The notes below the pieces were generated by a model. The model made no database searches and was not told where the DNA came from. It worked only from the letters and a program-made list of their open reading frames with translations. From GCA-2861595 sp035536185 (GTDB lineage Bacteria > Actinomycetota > Acidimicrobiia > Acidimicrobiales > GCA-2861595), in NCBI GenBank assembly GCA_035536185.1, contig DATLOM010000018.1, forward strand, positions 124,001-188,000: a DNA stretch of 64,000 bases, in the 5' to 3' direction. The translations under genes and the position numbers were made by a program. Shown here piece by piece: positions 45,034 through 54,445 of the stretch (positions within the stretch are counted from its first letter, which is position 1; each line of letters starts with the position of its first letter).

Positions 45034-46542
45034 TTACCGCAAGGTGAGGTGGGCCAGGTCCCCGAGGCGGGCGATGGCCTGCGGGTAGACGCCGAGGGCG
45101 ACCACCACGATGGCGGTGAAGGCCAGGGCGGCAGCCAGCGCCGGCGGCACCGGGATCGGTGTGGTGTCGCCGTCGGGCACGGGCTTCATCCACATCTCCT
45201 TGGCGACGGCCGAGTAGTAGAAGAGGGCGATAACCGCGTTGAGGCCGGCCACGACGGCCAAAGTGACCGACGAAGCGGTGCCGGCGTCGAGCGCCGACTC
45301 GAAGATGTAGAGCTTGGCGAACCAGCCGGCCAGCGGAGGGAGGCCGGCCAGCGAGAAGAGAAAGATGCTCATCAGCAGGGTCAGCCCCGGGGCATAGGTG
45401 AACAGCCCGCCGTAGGACGAGATCTCACCGGAATGGGTCTTGCGGGCGACGGCCATGACGATGGCGAAGGCGCCGAGGTTCATCGCCGCGTAGATCAGCA
45501 GGTACACCAGCACCGCCGTCTGCGCCGTGGCTTCTGCTGCCGGGTTCGAGCCGGCCACCGCGAAGGGCACGAGGATGTACCCGGCCTGGGCCACCGACGA
45601 GTAGGCCAGCAGCCGCACGATGTTCGTCTGGCGCAGCGCCACCAGGTTCCCGACCGTCATGGTGAGGGCGGCGAGCACCCAGAACAGAGGGCCCCAGACC
45701 TCCTCCCGGCCGAAGAAGCCGACGAAGACGAGTTGCAGGAGAGCGACGAAACCGGCCGTCTTGGAGGCCACCGACAAAAAGGCGGTGACCGGCGTGGGAG
45801 CGCCCTCATAGGTGTCCGGAGCCCAGAAGTGAAAGGGAACGGCCGAGACCTTGAAGGCGAAGCCGACGATGACGAAGAAGATGCCGAGGGTGATGATCGG
45901 CTGCTCACCCACCGAACCACCCACCTCACGACCGATGGTGCGAAGCACCGTGGACCCGGTGGCGCCGAAGATCAGCGACATCCCATAGAGCATGACCGCC
46001 GACGCCAGCACGCCCAGGAGGTAGTACTTCAGGCACGCCTCGTTGCTGCGCAGGTCCCGCTTGCGCCAGCCGGCGAGCAGGTATGCGGGAATGGAGAGGA
46101 GCTCGAGAGCGACGAAGATCGTGATGAGGTCGCGTGAGGAGCCCATGACCAACATGCCCAGCAGGGACGAGAGCAGGAGGAACGAGTACTCGCCCTCGTA
46201 GTAGTCGCCCTCCCCGATGTAGTTGGAGGACATGAGAAGGACGATGTACCCGGTGACGAGGAACAGCCCCTTGACCAGTAGGGCGAAGTTGTCGACCACG
46301 TAGGCGCCGCCCAGCATGGACCGGTCGGCGCCGTCGACGGCCAGCAGGATCACCGGTACCAGGCTCACGAGCACCCCCACACCTGCGAGCTGGGTGACCA
46401 GGTACTTGCGGGTCTCGTCCACGAAGACGTCGACCAGGAGGATGCCGACCAGCACCGCGGTGAGCACGATCTCCGGCGACAGCGCGAAGTAGTCGAGATC
46501 CGGAGCCTTCAGGGTCTGGGCCGCGGCCAGGACGGCGTCCAT
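45034..46542 (-). CDS. nuoN: NADH-quinone oxidoreductase subunit N
   Basis: NuoN is one of the three antiporter-like proton-pumping subunits of complex I. The 502 residues form about 14 transmembrane helices, with the conserved lysine/proline region KVSAVPFHFWAPDTYEGAP and LLAYSSVAQAGYIL. The ATG follows the nuoM stop directly (TAGATG). It is the last nuo gene, followed in the same frame by the methyltransferase. Confidence 0.96.
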   Translation of the reverse strand: MDAVLAAAQTLKAPDLDYFALSPEIVLTAVLVGILLVDVFVDETRKYLVTQLAGVGVLVSLVPVILLAVDGADRSMLGGAYVVDNFALLVKGLFLVTGYIVLLMSSNYIGEGDYYEGEYSFLLLSSLLGMLVMGSSRDLITIFVALELLSIPAYLLAGWRKRDLRSNEACLKYYLLGVLASAVMLYGMSLIFGATGSTVLRTIGREVGGSVGEQPIITLGIFFVIVGFAFKVSAVPFHFWAPDTYEGAPTPVTAFLSVASKTAGFVALLQLVFVGFFGREEVWGPLFWVLAALTMTVGNLVALRQTNIVRLLAYSSVAQAGYILVPFAVAGSNPAAEATAQTAVLVYLLIYAAMNLGAFAIVMAVARKTHSGEISSYGGLFTYAPGLTLLMSIFLFSLAGLPPLAGWFAKLYIFESALDAGTASSVTLAVVAGLNAVIALFYYSAVAKEMWMKPVPDGDTTPIPVPPALAAALAFTAIVVVALGVYPQAIARLGDLAHLTLR

Positions 46543-48072
46543 CTAGCCGCCGATGGCCCGGAAGGCGCTGGACACCGTCCGGACCGACTCGTCGGTGATG
46601 CCGAAGATGAGTCGCGGGTACACCCCGAGGACGAAGATGAGGGCGAGCATCGGAGCCCACGCCACCCACTCGAGCGGGTGCACGTCGTGCACGTGGGCCT
46701 TGGCGAACTCCTCCTTCGGAGTCCCGAACGCGGTGCGCTGGAACATCCACAGCAGGTACCCGGCGGCCAGCACCGTGCCCACGGCGGCGATGACCATGTA
46801 GGTCCGGAACACACCCTCTGAGAGCCCCTCTGCCGGTTGGTAGGCGGAGAGGATGGCCGGGAACTCGCCCCAGAACCCGGCAAGACCGGGAAGCCCGAGC
46901 GACGCCATGGCGCAGAAACCGAGGATCCATCCGAGCTTCGGCGCCTGCACCAGCAGTCCGCCGAGCCGGGCCAGCTCGCGCGTTTGATAGCGCTCCTGGA
47001 TGGAGCCGGCCACGAAGAACAGCATCCCCGTGATCAGGCCGTGGGCGACCATCCCGAAGATGGCGGCGTTGATGCCGAAGTCGGTGAGGGTGGCGATACC
47101 GAGCATCACGAAGCCCATGTGGGCCACGGACGAGAAGGCGATGAGGCGTTTCATGTCCTTCTGGGCCAGGCAACCGAGCGCTCCGTAGATGATGCCCACC
47201 ACCGCCAGACCACCTATGTACGGAGCCCACGAGATGGCGGCGTCCGGGAGTATGGGCAGGGCGATGCGGATGAAGCCGTAGGTGCCCAGCTTGAGCAGCA
47301 CGGCGGCGAGGATCACCGATCCGACGGTGGGCGCTTCGGTGTGGGCGTCGGGCAGCCACGTGTGGAACGGGAACATCGGGACCTTGATGGCGAAGCCCAT
47401 GAAGAGCCCACCGAAGATCCACAGCTGGACGTTGTGGGGGATGGCGTCGCCGGCGTTGAGGATGAGCGTCGGGATGTCGAAGGTGTTGCCGGCCCGGAAG
47501 AACAGGGCCAGGAACGACAGGATCATCAGGGCGGACCCGAACAGCGTGTAGAGGAAGAACTTGATCGAGGCGTACTGGCGGTTGGCGCCCCCCCAAACGC
47601 CGATCATGAAGTACATGGGCAGCAGGACCAGCTCGAAGAAGACGAAGAACAGGATCAGGTCCTGGGCGATGAAGGTGCCGTTCATGCCGACCTCGAGCAC
47701 GAGCATCAGCATCAGGAAGGCCTTGGGGTTGTGCGGCTCCGGGAAGTGGTCCCACGAATAGATGACGCACAGGACGGTGATGAACATGGACAGCACGAGC
47801 AGCGGCAGCGAGATGCCGTCGATGCCGACGTGGTACCGGCTGTTGATCACGTCGATCCAGGAGTGGTCCACCTCGAACTGCAGTTTCCTGCCTGCCCCGT
47901 AATCGAAGCGGGAGAGGATGCCGAAGCCGACGGCGGCGGTGATCAGGGTGGTGGCCAGGGCGACCGTCTTCTGAGCCTTCTCCTGGGCCTTGGGCAGGGC
48001 GGCGAGCACGACCATGCCGATCACGGGCACGAGGACCGCCAGGCTCAGGGCCCAGGAGTCGAACACGTTCAC
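46543..48072 (-). CDS. nuoM: NADH-quinone oxidoreductase subunit M
   Basis: NuoM is the second antiporter-like proton-pumping subunit. The 509 residues have about 14 helices, and show KVPMFPFHTWLPDAHTEAP, LKLGTYGFIRI and RLIAFSSVAHMGFVMLGI. The start is GTG at 48072, 27 bp after nuoL. The order nuoL-nuoM-nuoN is standard. Confidence 0.96.
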   Translation of the reverse strand: MNVFDSWALSLAVLVPVIGMVVLAALPKAQEKAQKTVALATTLITAAVGFGILSRFDYGAGRKLQFEVDHSWIDVINSRYHVGIDGISLPLLVLSMFITVLCVIYSWDHFPEPHNPKAFLMLMLVLEVGMNGTFIAQDLILFFVFFELVLLPMYFMIGVWGGANRQYASIKFFLYTLFGSALMILSFLALFFRAGNTFDIPTLILNAGDAIPHNVQLWIFGGLFMGFAIKVPMFPFHTWLPDAHTEAPTVGSVILAAVLLKLGTYGFIRIALPILPDAAISWAPYIGGLAVVGIIYGALGCLAQKDMKRLIAFSSVAHMGFVMLGIATLTDFGINAAIFGMVAHGLITGMLFFVAGSIQERYQTRELARLGGLLVQAPKLGWILGFCAMASLGLPGLAGFWGEFPAILSAYQPAEGLSEGVFRTYMVIAAVGTVLAAGYLLWMFQRTAFGTPKEEFAKAHVHDVHPLEWVAWAPMLALIFVLGVYPRLIFGITDESVRTVSSAFRAIGG

Positions 48073-48099
48073 AGGTGCTTCCCTTCGTTGAAGTGGAGA

Positions 48100-50286
48100 T
48101 CAGGTGAAGAGGACAAGGGCTCCGCCGAGTAGAGCGACAGCACCGAACAGGAAGGCGGCATACTGCTGCACGCGACCGGTCTGGAGCACGCGGAGAACCG
48201 ACCCACCCTCTTCGGCGGTGAGTCCGACGCCGTTCACGAGGCCGTCGACACCCTTCTGGTCGAGGACGTCGTAGGTGAAGTTGCCGGCCTTGCGGGCACC
48301 GATGCCCGCGGCGTTGACGACGGCGTCGATCACCCGCTGGTTCACGATGTAGGCGCCGCGGGCGATCGGTCCCTTGATGGAGCCGACGATCCCATCGGTG
48401 TACAGACGGTCGAGGTAGTACTTGTTCTCGAGGAGGCGGTAGCCGGCCAGGGCCGCACCATTGCGCTCCGTGAGCCGGTGCGGTCCCAGGTTGCGCCAGT
48501 AATAGAGGTAGCTGGCGGTGATGCCGGCGAGACCGAAGGCCATCCCCATCACCGCGGTGCTGATGGAGAACTCGTGGTGAGCGACGCCGGCCAGGAGCAC
48601 CGCTTCGTTCTCGGTCCACTCGGAGAAGAGCTCGATGCCCGGGGCGTTGAGCAGACCGGCGACGGCGGAGAGCACGGCCAGCACGATCAGGGGAACGGTG
48701 ATGGCCGGCGGTGACTCGTGAGGGTGGCCGTGGCCCCGGTACTCGCCGAAGAAGGTGAGGTAGACGCACCGGGTCATGTAGGCCGCGGTCATGAACGCAC
48801 CCACCAGGCCCACGACGAGGAAGAGCTCGTAGCCGTTCTCGCCGGCCCCCAGCAGTATCTCGTCCTTCGACCAGAACCCGGCCAGGGGGAAGATGCCGGC
48901 CAGGGCGAGGGTACCGACCATGAACGTCTTGTAGGTGGTCGGCATGGCCTTGCGCATCCCTCCCATGTCCTTCTTCATGTCGAAGCTGTGGACGGCGTGG
49001 CTGACGGAGCCGGCACCGAGGAAGAGGAGCCCCTTGAAGAAGGCGTGGGTGAACAGGTGGAAGATGCCGGCCGTCCACGCCCCTACTCCAAGGGCCATCA
49101 CCATGTACCCGAGCTGGCTGACGGTGGAGTAGGCGAGGACCTTCTTGATGTCGCTCTGCACGAAGGCGAGGAGAGCGGCGATGATGACGGTGATGCCGCC
49201 GATGAGGGCGATGGGATTGATCCCTCCTCCGCCGATGTCGAAGGCCGACCAGAACACGCCGTACATGCGGGCGACCAGGTAGACGCCGGCCACGACCATG
49301 GTCGCGGCATGGATCAGGGCCGAGACCGGTGTGGGGCCGGCCATGGCGTCGGGTAGCCAGGTGTGGAGCGGGAACTGGGCGCTCTTGCCGATGACGGCAC
49401 AGAAGAGGGCGGCGGCGGCGGCCAGCAGGACGGTGTGGCTGATGTCGCCGGCGAGGGCGGCGCGGTTCGTGGTGGCGATGTCGAAGGTGGTGCCGGCGGC
49501 GAAGAACAGGATGGAGATGCCGACCAGTAGGCCGATGTCACCCGTGCGGGTGGTGAAGAAGGCCTTGAGGGCGGCATCGGAGTTGTTCTTCTCCTCCCAC
49601 CAGTGCCCGATGAGCATGAACGAGCACAGGCCCATCATCTCCCAGCCGAAGAGGAGCTGAAGGGTGTTGCCGGCGGTGACCATGATGAGCATGCCGGCGG
49701 TGAAGAGGCTGAGGGCGGCGAAGAAGTGGGTGTAGCGGCGGTCGTCGTGCATGTAGCTGGTGGAGAACACATGGACGGCCAGTGAGATCAGGGTCACAAC
49801 GAAGAGCATGACGACGGCCAATCCGTCCATGTGTATGCCGGCGTTGATCCTCACGGGGCCGTTCTCGAACCAGGTGCCCTCGCGCACCACCGGCTTGCGG
49901 ATGGGCTCGGCCTCGTGGCCTCCTTCCTCGCCACCGTGGCCGCCGCCTTCCTCCTCGGCGGCCGACGCAGCCGGGGTGGCATCGTGTTCGGCCGCCTCGC
50001 CCTGCCCCGACTCCTCCGCCCCGTGCCCGGCTTCCTCCTCTGGTTCGTGGTGCTCCTCCCCGGAGCCCTGGGGCTCACCATGCCCGGCGGCGGCCGCCGG
50101 CTCCACGGTGAGATCAGCCGGACGCCCCACCCACTCCACGGCACAGATGGAGGAGAGGACAAAGGCGATGGCGATGGCGGCCAGCCCGATCTCGTGGCCC
50201 TTGCGGGGCAGCCGCTTGCCGAAGAAGAGGATGAGGGCGAAGGAGAGGACCATCACCGCAGGGATGACCCAGGCGTAGGCGAGCAC
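48100..50286 (-). CDS. nuoL: NADH-quinone oxidoreductase subunit L with a His/Glu-rich insert
   Basis: NuoL is the distal proton pump of complex I and carries the long lateral helix. The 728 residues exceed the usual 610-660, because residues 61-131, between helices 2 and 3, form a low-complexity insert rich in Glu, Gly and Ala with seven His (GHGEPQGSGEEHHEPEEE and similar). The rest is normal: SMALFGWEMMG-like LLFGWEMMGLCSFMLIG, KSAQFPLHTWLPDAMAGPTP, LAYSTVSQLGYMVMALG. The insert probably lies on the outer face of the membrane. The start is GTG at 50286. Confidence 0.95.
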   Translation of the reverse strand: MLAYAWVIPAVMVLSFALILFFGKRLPRKGHEIGLAAIAIAFVLSSICAVEWVGRPADLTVEPAAAAGHGEPQGSGEEHHEPEEEAGHGAEESGQGEAAEHDATPAASAAEEEGGGHGGEEGGHEAEPIRKPVVREGTWFENGPVRINAGIHMDGLAVVMLFVVTLISLAVHVFSTSYMHDDRRYTHFFAALSLFTAGMLIMVTAGNTLQLLFGWEMMGLCSFMLIGHWWEEKNNSDAALKAFFTTRTGDIGLLVGISILFFAAGTTFDIATTNRAALAGDISHTVLLAAAAALFCAVIGKSAQFPLHTWLPDAMAGPTPVSALIHAATMVVAGVYLVARMYGVFWSAFDIGGGGINPIALIGGITVIIAALLAFVQSDIKKVLAYSTVSQLGYMVMALGVGAWTAGIFHLFTHAFFKGLLFLGAGSVSHAVHSFDMKKDMGGMRKAMPTTYKTFMVGTLALAGIFPLAGFWSKDEILLGAGENGYELFLVVGLVGAFMTAAYMTRCVYLTFFGEYRGHGHPHESPPAITVPLIVLAVLSAVAGLLNAPGIELFSEWTENEAVLLAGVAHHEFSISTAVMGMAFGLAGITASYLYYWRNLGPHRLTERNGAALAGYRLLENKYYLDRLYTDGIVGSIKGPIARGAYIVNQRVIDAVVNAAGIGARKAGNFTYDVLDQKGVDGLVNGVGLTAEEGGSVLRVLQTGRVQQYAAFLFGAVALLGGALVLFT

Positions 50287-50288
50287 CG

Positions 50289-50588
50289 TCAGCCCTTCAT
50301 CAAATCGACTTCGGACAGGTCGATGGACTGGCGGTTGCGGTAGATGAGCAGGACGATGGCCAGCCCGACCCCGACCTCGGCGGCGGCCACGGCGATGACG
50401 AACAGGGCGAAGACCTGCCCGGCCACGGTGTTGTGGAAGGCGCCGAAGGCGACGAGATTGATGTTCACGGCGTTGAGGATGAGCTCGACGGACATCAGCA
50501 CGAGCACCCCGTTCTTGCGGGCCAGCACGCCGTACACGCCGACGCTGAACAGGAAGGCGGCCAGGAGCAGGAACTGGTTCAGGTACAC
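50289..50588 (-). CDS. nuoK: NADH-quinone oxidoreductase subunit K
   Basis: NuoK is a three-helix subunit in the proton path between the quinone site and the pumps. The 99 residues match the family, with two membrane glutamates in LMSVELILNAVNINLVAF and VAAAEVGVGLAIVLLIYR. The start is GTG at 50588, within three bases of nuoJ. The subunit is intact. Confidence 0.96.
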   Translation of the reverse strand: MYLNQFLLLAAFLFSVGVYGVLARKNGVLVLMSVELILNAVNINLVAFGAFHNTVAGQVFALFVIAVAAAEVGVGLAIVLLIYRNRQSIDLSEVDLMKG

Positions 50589-50589
50589 C

Positions 50590-51084
50590 TCAGTCCCTCC
50601 TGGCGATCACGACGGCGCCTATCAGGGCGGCGAGGAGGAGGACCGAGATCACCTCGAAGGGGATCACGTAGACCTGGAAGATCGAGGTGCCGACCTCGCT
50701 GCTCCGCTGCACGGCACCGTCGGCCGGCAGCTTCACGTCGTCGTAGGCATCGGTGAGCACCCCGGCCAGCACCCCGAGCATGAGCATGGACACCACGAGG
50801 GCCAGCCAGCGCTGGTCGTTGTCGAGATCGGACGTGCGCCCGATGGGCGCGCGGGTCAGCATGATCCCGAACAGGAACAGCACGACGATGGCCCCGATGT
50901 AGACGAGGATCTGCGCGGCGGCGGTGAACTCGGCGGCCAGGAGGATGAACATGGCGGCCACGCCGGCCAGCACCACCACCAGGTACAGAGCGGCGTGCAC
51001 GATGTTCTTCGTGGTCACGACACGGATGGCGGCCAGGCCCATGGCCACGGCAATTATCCCGAAGATGATGTTCTGGGCCAGCAT
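50590..51084 (-). CDS. nuoJ: NADH-quinone oxidoreductase subunit J
   Basis: NuoJ is a five-helix membrane subunit with the pi-bulge helix linked to redox-driven pumping. The 164 residues carry YLVVVLAGVAAMFILLAAEF and AAQILVYIGAIVVLFLFGIM, the conserved centre. It starts four bases after nuoI. No anomalies were seen. Confidence 0.95.
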   Translation of the reverse strand: MLAQNIIFGIIAVAMGLAAIRVVTTKNIVHAALYLVVVLAGVAAMFILLAAEFTAAAQILVYIGAIVVLFLFGIMLTRAPIGRTSDLDNDQRWLALVVSMLMLGVLAGVLTDAYDDVKLPADGAVQRSSEVGTSIFQVYVIPFEVISVLLLAALIGAVVIARRD

Positions 51085-51087
51085 CGG

Positions 51088-51573
51088 CTACTTCTTGGCG
51101 CCCTTCTTGGCCTCGGCCCCCCGCTCCAGGGCCGGCGGCTCCGGAACGGTCTCCATCCACTCCCCCAACTTGGTCTTGTCGTGCAGGAGGTCGGCGATCT
51201 TCACCTCGGAGTACTCGAACTCAGGGCTCCAGAACAGGGCGTCGAAGGGGCAGACCTCGACGCAGATCCCGCAGTACATGCACAGCGAGTAGTCGATGTC
51301 GAAACGGTCGAGCTTCTGGACGGTGCGCGGTTTGCCCCCTTCCCGCCGGGGCGGTGCCTTGTCCTTGTAGCCCTCGATGTAGATGCACCAGTCGGGGCAC
51401 TCCCGGGCGCACAGCATGCAGACCGTGCAGTTCTCCTCCTTCAAGGCGATCACGCCGCGAGCTCGGGTTGGCGGAGCCTCCTTGACGTGGGGGTACTGCA
51501 CCGTCACCGCCGGCTTCATCATCGTCTTGAAGGTGACGCCGAGGCCCTTGAGCAGGCCGGGTATCTGAGCCAT
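51088..51573 (-). CDS. nuoI: NADH-quinone oxidoreductase subunit I (two 4Fe-4S clusters)
   Basis: NuoI is the ferredoxin-like subunit passing electrons to cluster N2 through clusters N6a and N6b. The 161 residues carry two full motifs, CTVCMLCARECP and CMYCGICVEVCP. Its ATG overlaps the nuoH stop by one base (TGATG). A Lys/Ala-rich C-terminal tail (ERGAEAKKGAKK) is extra but small. Confidence 0.96.
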   Translation of the reverse strand: MAQIPGLLKGLGVTFKTMMKPAVTVQYPHVKEAPPTRARGVIALKEENCTVCMLCARECPDWCIYIEGYKDKAPPRREGGKPRTVQKLDRFDIDYSLCMYCGICVEVCPFDALFWSPEFEYSEVKIADLLHDKTKLGEWMETVPEPPALERGAEAKKGAKK

Positions 51574-52604
51574 CAGAAGACAACTTTCAGGACGCCGGTG
51601 GCGGCGATGTTGAGGAGGGAGAGCGGTATGAGCAGCTTCCAGGCGAAGGCCTGGAGCTGATCCTCCCGCAGCCGCGGGTAGCTGAAGCGGAACCAGAAGA
51701 TGAAGAAGGCCACGAGCATGATCTTGGCTCCGAGCACGAGCGGCCCGAGAACGTCGGCGAGGGTCCCCTCCACCCCGGGGACGTACCAGCCGCCCAGGAA
51801 CAAGGTGGCGCCGATGGCGGAGAAGGCGAAGGCGGTGCCGAACTCGCCCATGAAGAAGAAGAGGAACCGGAACCCGGTGTACTCGGTCATGTAGCCGGCC
51901 ACCAGCTCGGACTCGGCGACGGGCATGTCGAACGGCGCCTGGGTGAGCTCGGCCTGAGCGGCGATGAGGAAGAGGGCGAAGCCGATGAACTGGGTGAAGA
52001 TGAAAGGGTTGCCGATGAGGCCGACACCGAAGATCTCGCCGTCGGCCTGCGCCATCACGATGCCCTGGAGGCTCATGGTGCCGGCCTGGATGACCACTCC
52101 CACCACGGCCAGGACCAGGGGCAGCTCATAGGCGATCAGCTGGCCGGCGGCCCGCAGGGCACCGATCAGGGAGTACTTGTTGGCCGAGGCCCAGCCGGCC
52201 ATGAGGATGCCGAGCACCGACAGCGAGGACACGGCCAGGGCGAAGAAGATCCCGGTGTCCAGGTCCTCGATGATCAGCCGGGGGCCCGCGGGAATGACGA
52301 TGTAGAGCAGGAAGGTGGACATCAGCACCACGATGGGTGCGGCGGCGAAGACGAAGCGGTCGGAGCGCTCCGGGAAGATGTCCTCCTTCTGGATGAACTT
52401 CAGGCCGTCGGCCACGAGCTGCAGGGAACCGTGCGGCCCGGCTTCCATGGGGCCGAGACGGCTCTGCATGTGACTCATCATCTTGAGCAGGAACACGTAG
52501 CCGAGGATGATGGCGCCGGCGGGGATGAGCCCGAGCACGACGACCACCTTCAGCAGCGTGGTGGCCCAGTAGGCGCCGAAGTCGACTCCCAGCATCAGGG
52601 GCAT
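51573..52604 (-). CDS. nuoH: NADH-quinone oxidoreductase subunit H
   Basis: NuoH forms the quinone-access chamber at the membrane interface. The 343 residues have eight helices and the conserved RLGPMEAGPHGSLQLVADGL, KYSLIGALRAAGQLIAYELP and AELTQAPFDMPVAESELVAG. The frame is open upstream, but the ATG at 52604 overlaps the nuoD stop by one base (TGATG) and fits the family. nuoH follows nuoD directly, so nuoE, nuoF and nuoG are absent. Confidence 0.95.
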   Translation of the reverse strand: MPLMLGVDFGAYWATTLLKVVVVLGLIPAGAIILGYVFLLKMMSHMQSRLGPMEAGPHGSLQLVADGLKFIQKEDIFPERSDRFVFAAAPIVVLMSTFLLYIVIPAGPRLIIEDLDTGIFFALAVSSLSVLGILMAGWASANKYSLIGALRAAGQLIAYELPLVLAVVGVVIQAGTMSLQGIVMAQADGEIFGVGLIGNPFIFTQFIGFALFLIAAQAELTQAPFDMPVAESELVAGYMTEYTGFRFLFFFMGEFGTAFAFSAIGATLFLGGWYVPGVEGTLADVLGPLVLGAKIMLVAFFIFWFRFSYPRLREDQLQAFAWKLLIPLSLLNIAATGVLKVVF

Positions 52605-53776
52605 CAGCGGTCGATGTCCCCGAGGATGAAGTAGAGCGACGCCAGGATCGTGATCACGTCCGGAACGTAGACGCCGCGGAGGAGCCAGGGCACGATGGAG
52701 ATGTTGTTGAACGAGGCGCTGCGGATCTTGACCCGGAAGGGGCCCCGGCCGCCCTTGCTGACGACGTAGTAACCCATCTCGCCCAGCGGGTTCTCGGTGT
52801 GGCACCACGCCTCACCGGCCGGCACCTTGATGATGCGGGGAACCTTGGCCTGGATCGAGCCCGAGGGAAGGCCGTCGAGCAACTGGGTGATGATCTTGGC
52901 CGCCTCCCGGGTCTCCTGCAGCCGGACCCAGTAGCGGGCGTAGGAATCACCGTCGGGGTGGGTCCAGACCTTCCAGTCGCAGTGCTTCCACGCCAGCGGA
53001 GAATCCTCGTCCCGGCGCAGGTCCCAGTCCACGCCGCTGGCCCGGATGTTCGCGCCGGAGAGGCCGTACTCGAGGCCCACGGCGGCGGGAATGACGCCGA
53101 TCCCGCGGGTACGGGTCTGGAAGATCTCGTTGCCCATGAGCAGGTCCTCCATCTCCTGGCAGAAGGAGATGACACGGGCCATCACGCCATGGCATTCGTC
53201 GACCCAGCCCCGGGGCAGGTCCTCCTTGAGGCCGCCCAGGCGATCGAAGTTCGGGTGGAAGCGGCCGCCGGTGGCCGCCTCCATGAGGTTCAGCACGTAC
53301 TCACGGTCCCGGAAGGCGTAGAAGACCGGCGTGATGGCGCCGAGCTGGATGCCCATGTCGCCCAGGAACAGGCTGACGTTGGCGATGCGGGCCATCTCGA
53401 AGAAGATGGTGCGGATCCACTGGGCCCGCGGCGGAGCCTCGATCCCCATGAGCTGCTCGGCGGCGAGGATGAACGGGACCTCGTTGGCGAAGTGGCCGAG
53501 CCAGTCGATGCGGTTGATGAGGGTGGTCACCTGGGGATAGGTGCGCACCTCGCAGAGCTTTTCGTAGCCCCGGTGCATGTAGCCGCAGATCGGCTCGGCC
53601 CACACCACCTGCTCGCCGTCGAGGCGGACGACGATGCGCAAGGTGCCGTGGGTGGCGGGGTGCTGAGGGCCGAGGTTGAGGGTCATCCCCTCGGTCTCGA
53701 GCTCCACGTTCACCCTTGCGTCGGCGGCCTGGCCGGCGATGTAGGCCGACTTCTGCCAATCGGTGGTGACGGCCAT
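52604..53776 (-). CDS. nuoD: NADH-quinone oxidoreductase subunit D
   Basis: NuoD is the 49-kDa subunit that forms, with NuoB, the quinone-reduction site. The 390 residues start MAVTTDWQKSAYIAGQAADA and include LNLGPQHPATHGTLRIVV, ICGYMHRGYEKL, RIDWLGHFANEVPF and the terminal FILGDIDR. The ATG at 53776 overlaps the nuoC stop by one base, as at the other junctions. This is the homologue of the subunit methylated by NDUFAF7 in mitochondria. Confidence 0.96.
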   Translation of the reverse strand: MAVTTDWQKSAYIAGQAADARVNVELETEGMTLNLGPQHPATHGTLRIVVRLDGEQVVWAEPICGYMHRGYEKLCEVRTYPQVTTLINRIDWLGHFANEVPFILAAEQLMGIEAPPRAQWIRTIFFEMARIANVSLFLGDMGIQLGAITPVFYAFRDREYVLNLMEAATGGRFHPNFDRLGGLKEDLPRGWVDECHGVMARVISFCQEMEDLLMGNEIFQTRTRGIGVIPAAVGLEYGLSGANIRASGVDWDLRRDEDSPLAWKHCDWKVWTHPDGDSYARYWVRLQETREAAKIITQLLDGLPSGSIQAKVPRIIKVPAGEAWCHTENPLGEMGYYVVSKGGRGPFRVKIRSASFNNISIVPWLLRGVYVPDVITILASLYFILGDIDR

Positions 53777-54429
53777 CAGGAATCCGCTCCCGCGCCGGCG
53801 GCGGCCACGCTGTCGTCGACCTCGGCCTCCTCGCCGGGCATCGGCTCCACGTCCACCAGGCCGGGCCAGGGCTTTACCTCCCGCGACAGCAGTGGGAAGT
53901 CCTTCCGCAGGGGATGGCCCTCGAACTCCCCGGGGAGGTACATGTGACGCAGGCGGGGGTGACCGTCGAAGTCGAAGCCGTACATCTCCCAGGCCTCGCG
54001 CTCGTGCCAGTCGGCACCGCGGTAGACGCCGACCCACGACTCGACTCGAGGATCGGTCTCGTCGAGGTCCGCCTTCAGCGTGAGCCCCCGCTTCTCGGTC
54101 GTCGAGTACAGCCTGGCGAAGACCTGGAACCTCGTGTCCCCACCGGCCGCGCCGGTCTGGATCCCTGCTGCTGGCTCTGGCTCGGCCTCGTCGCCCTCCA
54201 TGACGACGCCGCCGCCCTCCGGTTCCCAGACCTTCTCCCCCGACATGGCCGGGTTCACCATCCAGTCGATGCCGGACAGGAAGCAGAAGTAGTCCATGTC
54301 CAGCTCGTCCCGGCAGAGCTCGGCCAGGCGGCGCCACATGGTGCGATCGACGCGCACACAGAGGTCCGATCCGGTGATCTCAGAGCCCAGGATCCCTCCG
54401 CCGAGCTCACGCCTGAGCACCTCCAGCAT
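53776..54429 (-). CDS. nuoC: NADH-quinone oxidoreductase subunit C
   Basis: NuoC is the 30-kDa peripheral-arm subunit. The 217 residues contain the family core SWVGVYRGADWHEREAWEMYG and HPRLRHMYLPGEFEGHPLRKDFPL. An unusual acidic insertion (EPEGGGVVMEGDEAEPEPAA) lies near residue 70, and an acidic/Ala tail ends the protein. I chose the ATG at 54429, which has GAGGAGG eleven bases upstream; a GTG at 54471 would overlap nuoB by 26 bp and remains possible. Confidence 0.92.
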   Translation of the reverse strand: MLEVLRRELGGGILGSEITGSDLCVRVDRTMWRRLAELCRDELDMDYFCFLSGIDWMVNPAMSGEKVWEPEGGGVVMEGDEAEPEPAAGIQTGAAGGDTRFQVFARLYSTTEKRGLTLKADLDETDPRVESWVGVYRGADWHEREAWEMYGFDFDGHPRLRHMYLPGEFEGHPLRKDFPLLSREVKPWPGLVDVEPMPGEEAEVDDSVAAAGAGADS

Positions 54430-54445
54430 CCGCTGAGGTGCCTCC

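Noticed and set aside
52604..54337. A longer NuoD with an N-terminal extension of about 187 residues
   Set aside because: The extension is nuoC read in another frame; the ATG at 53776 gives the family length and a TGATG overlap.
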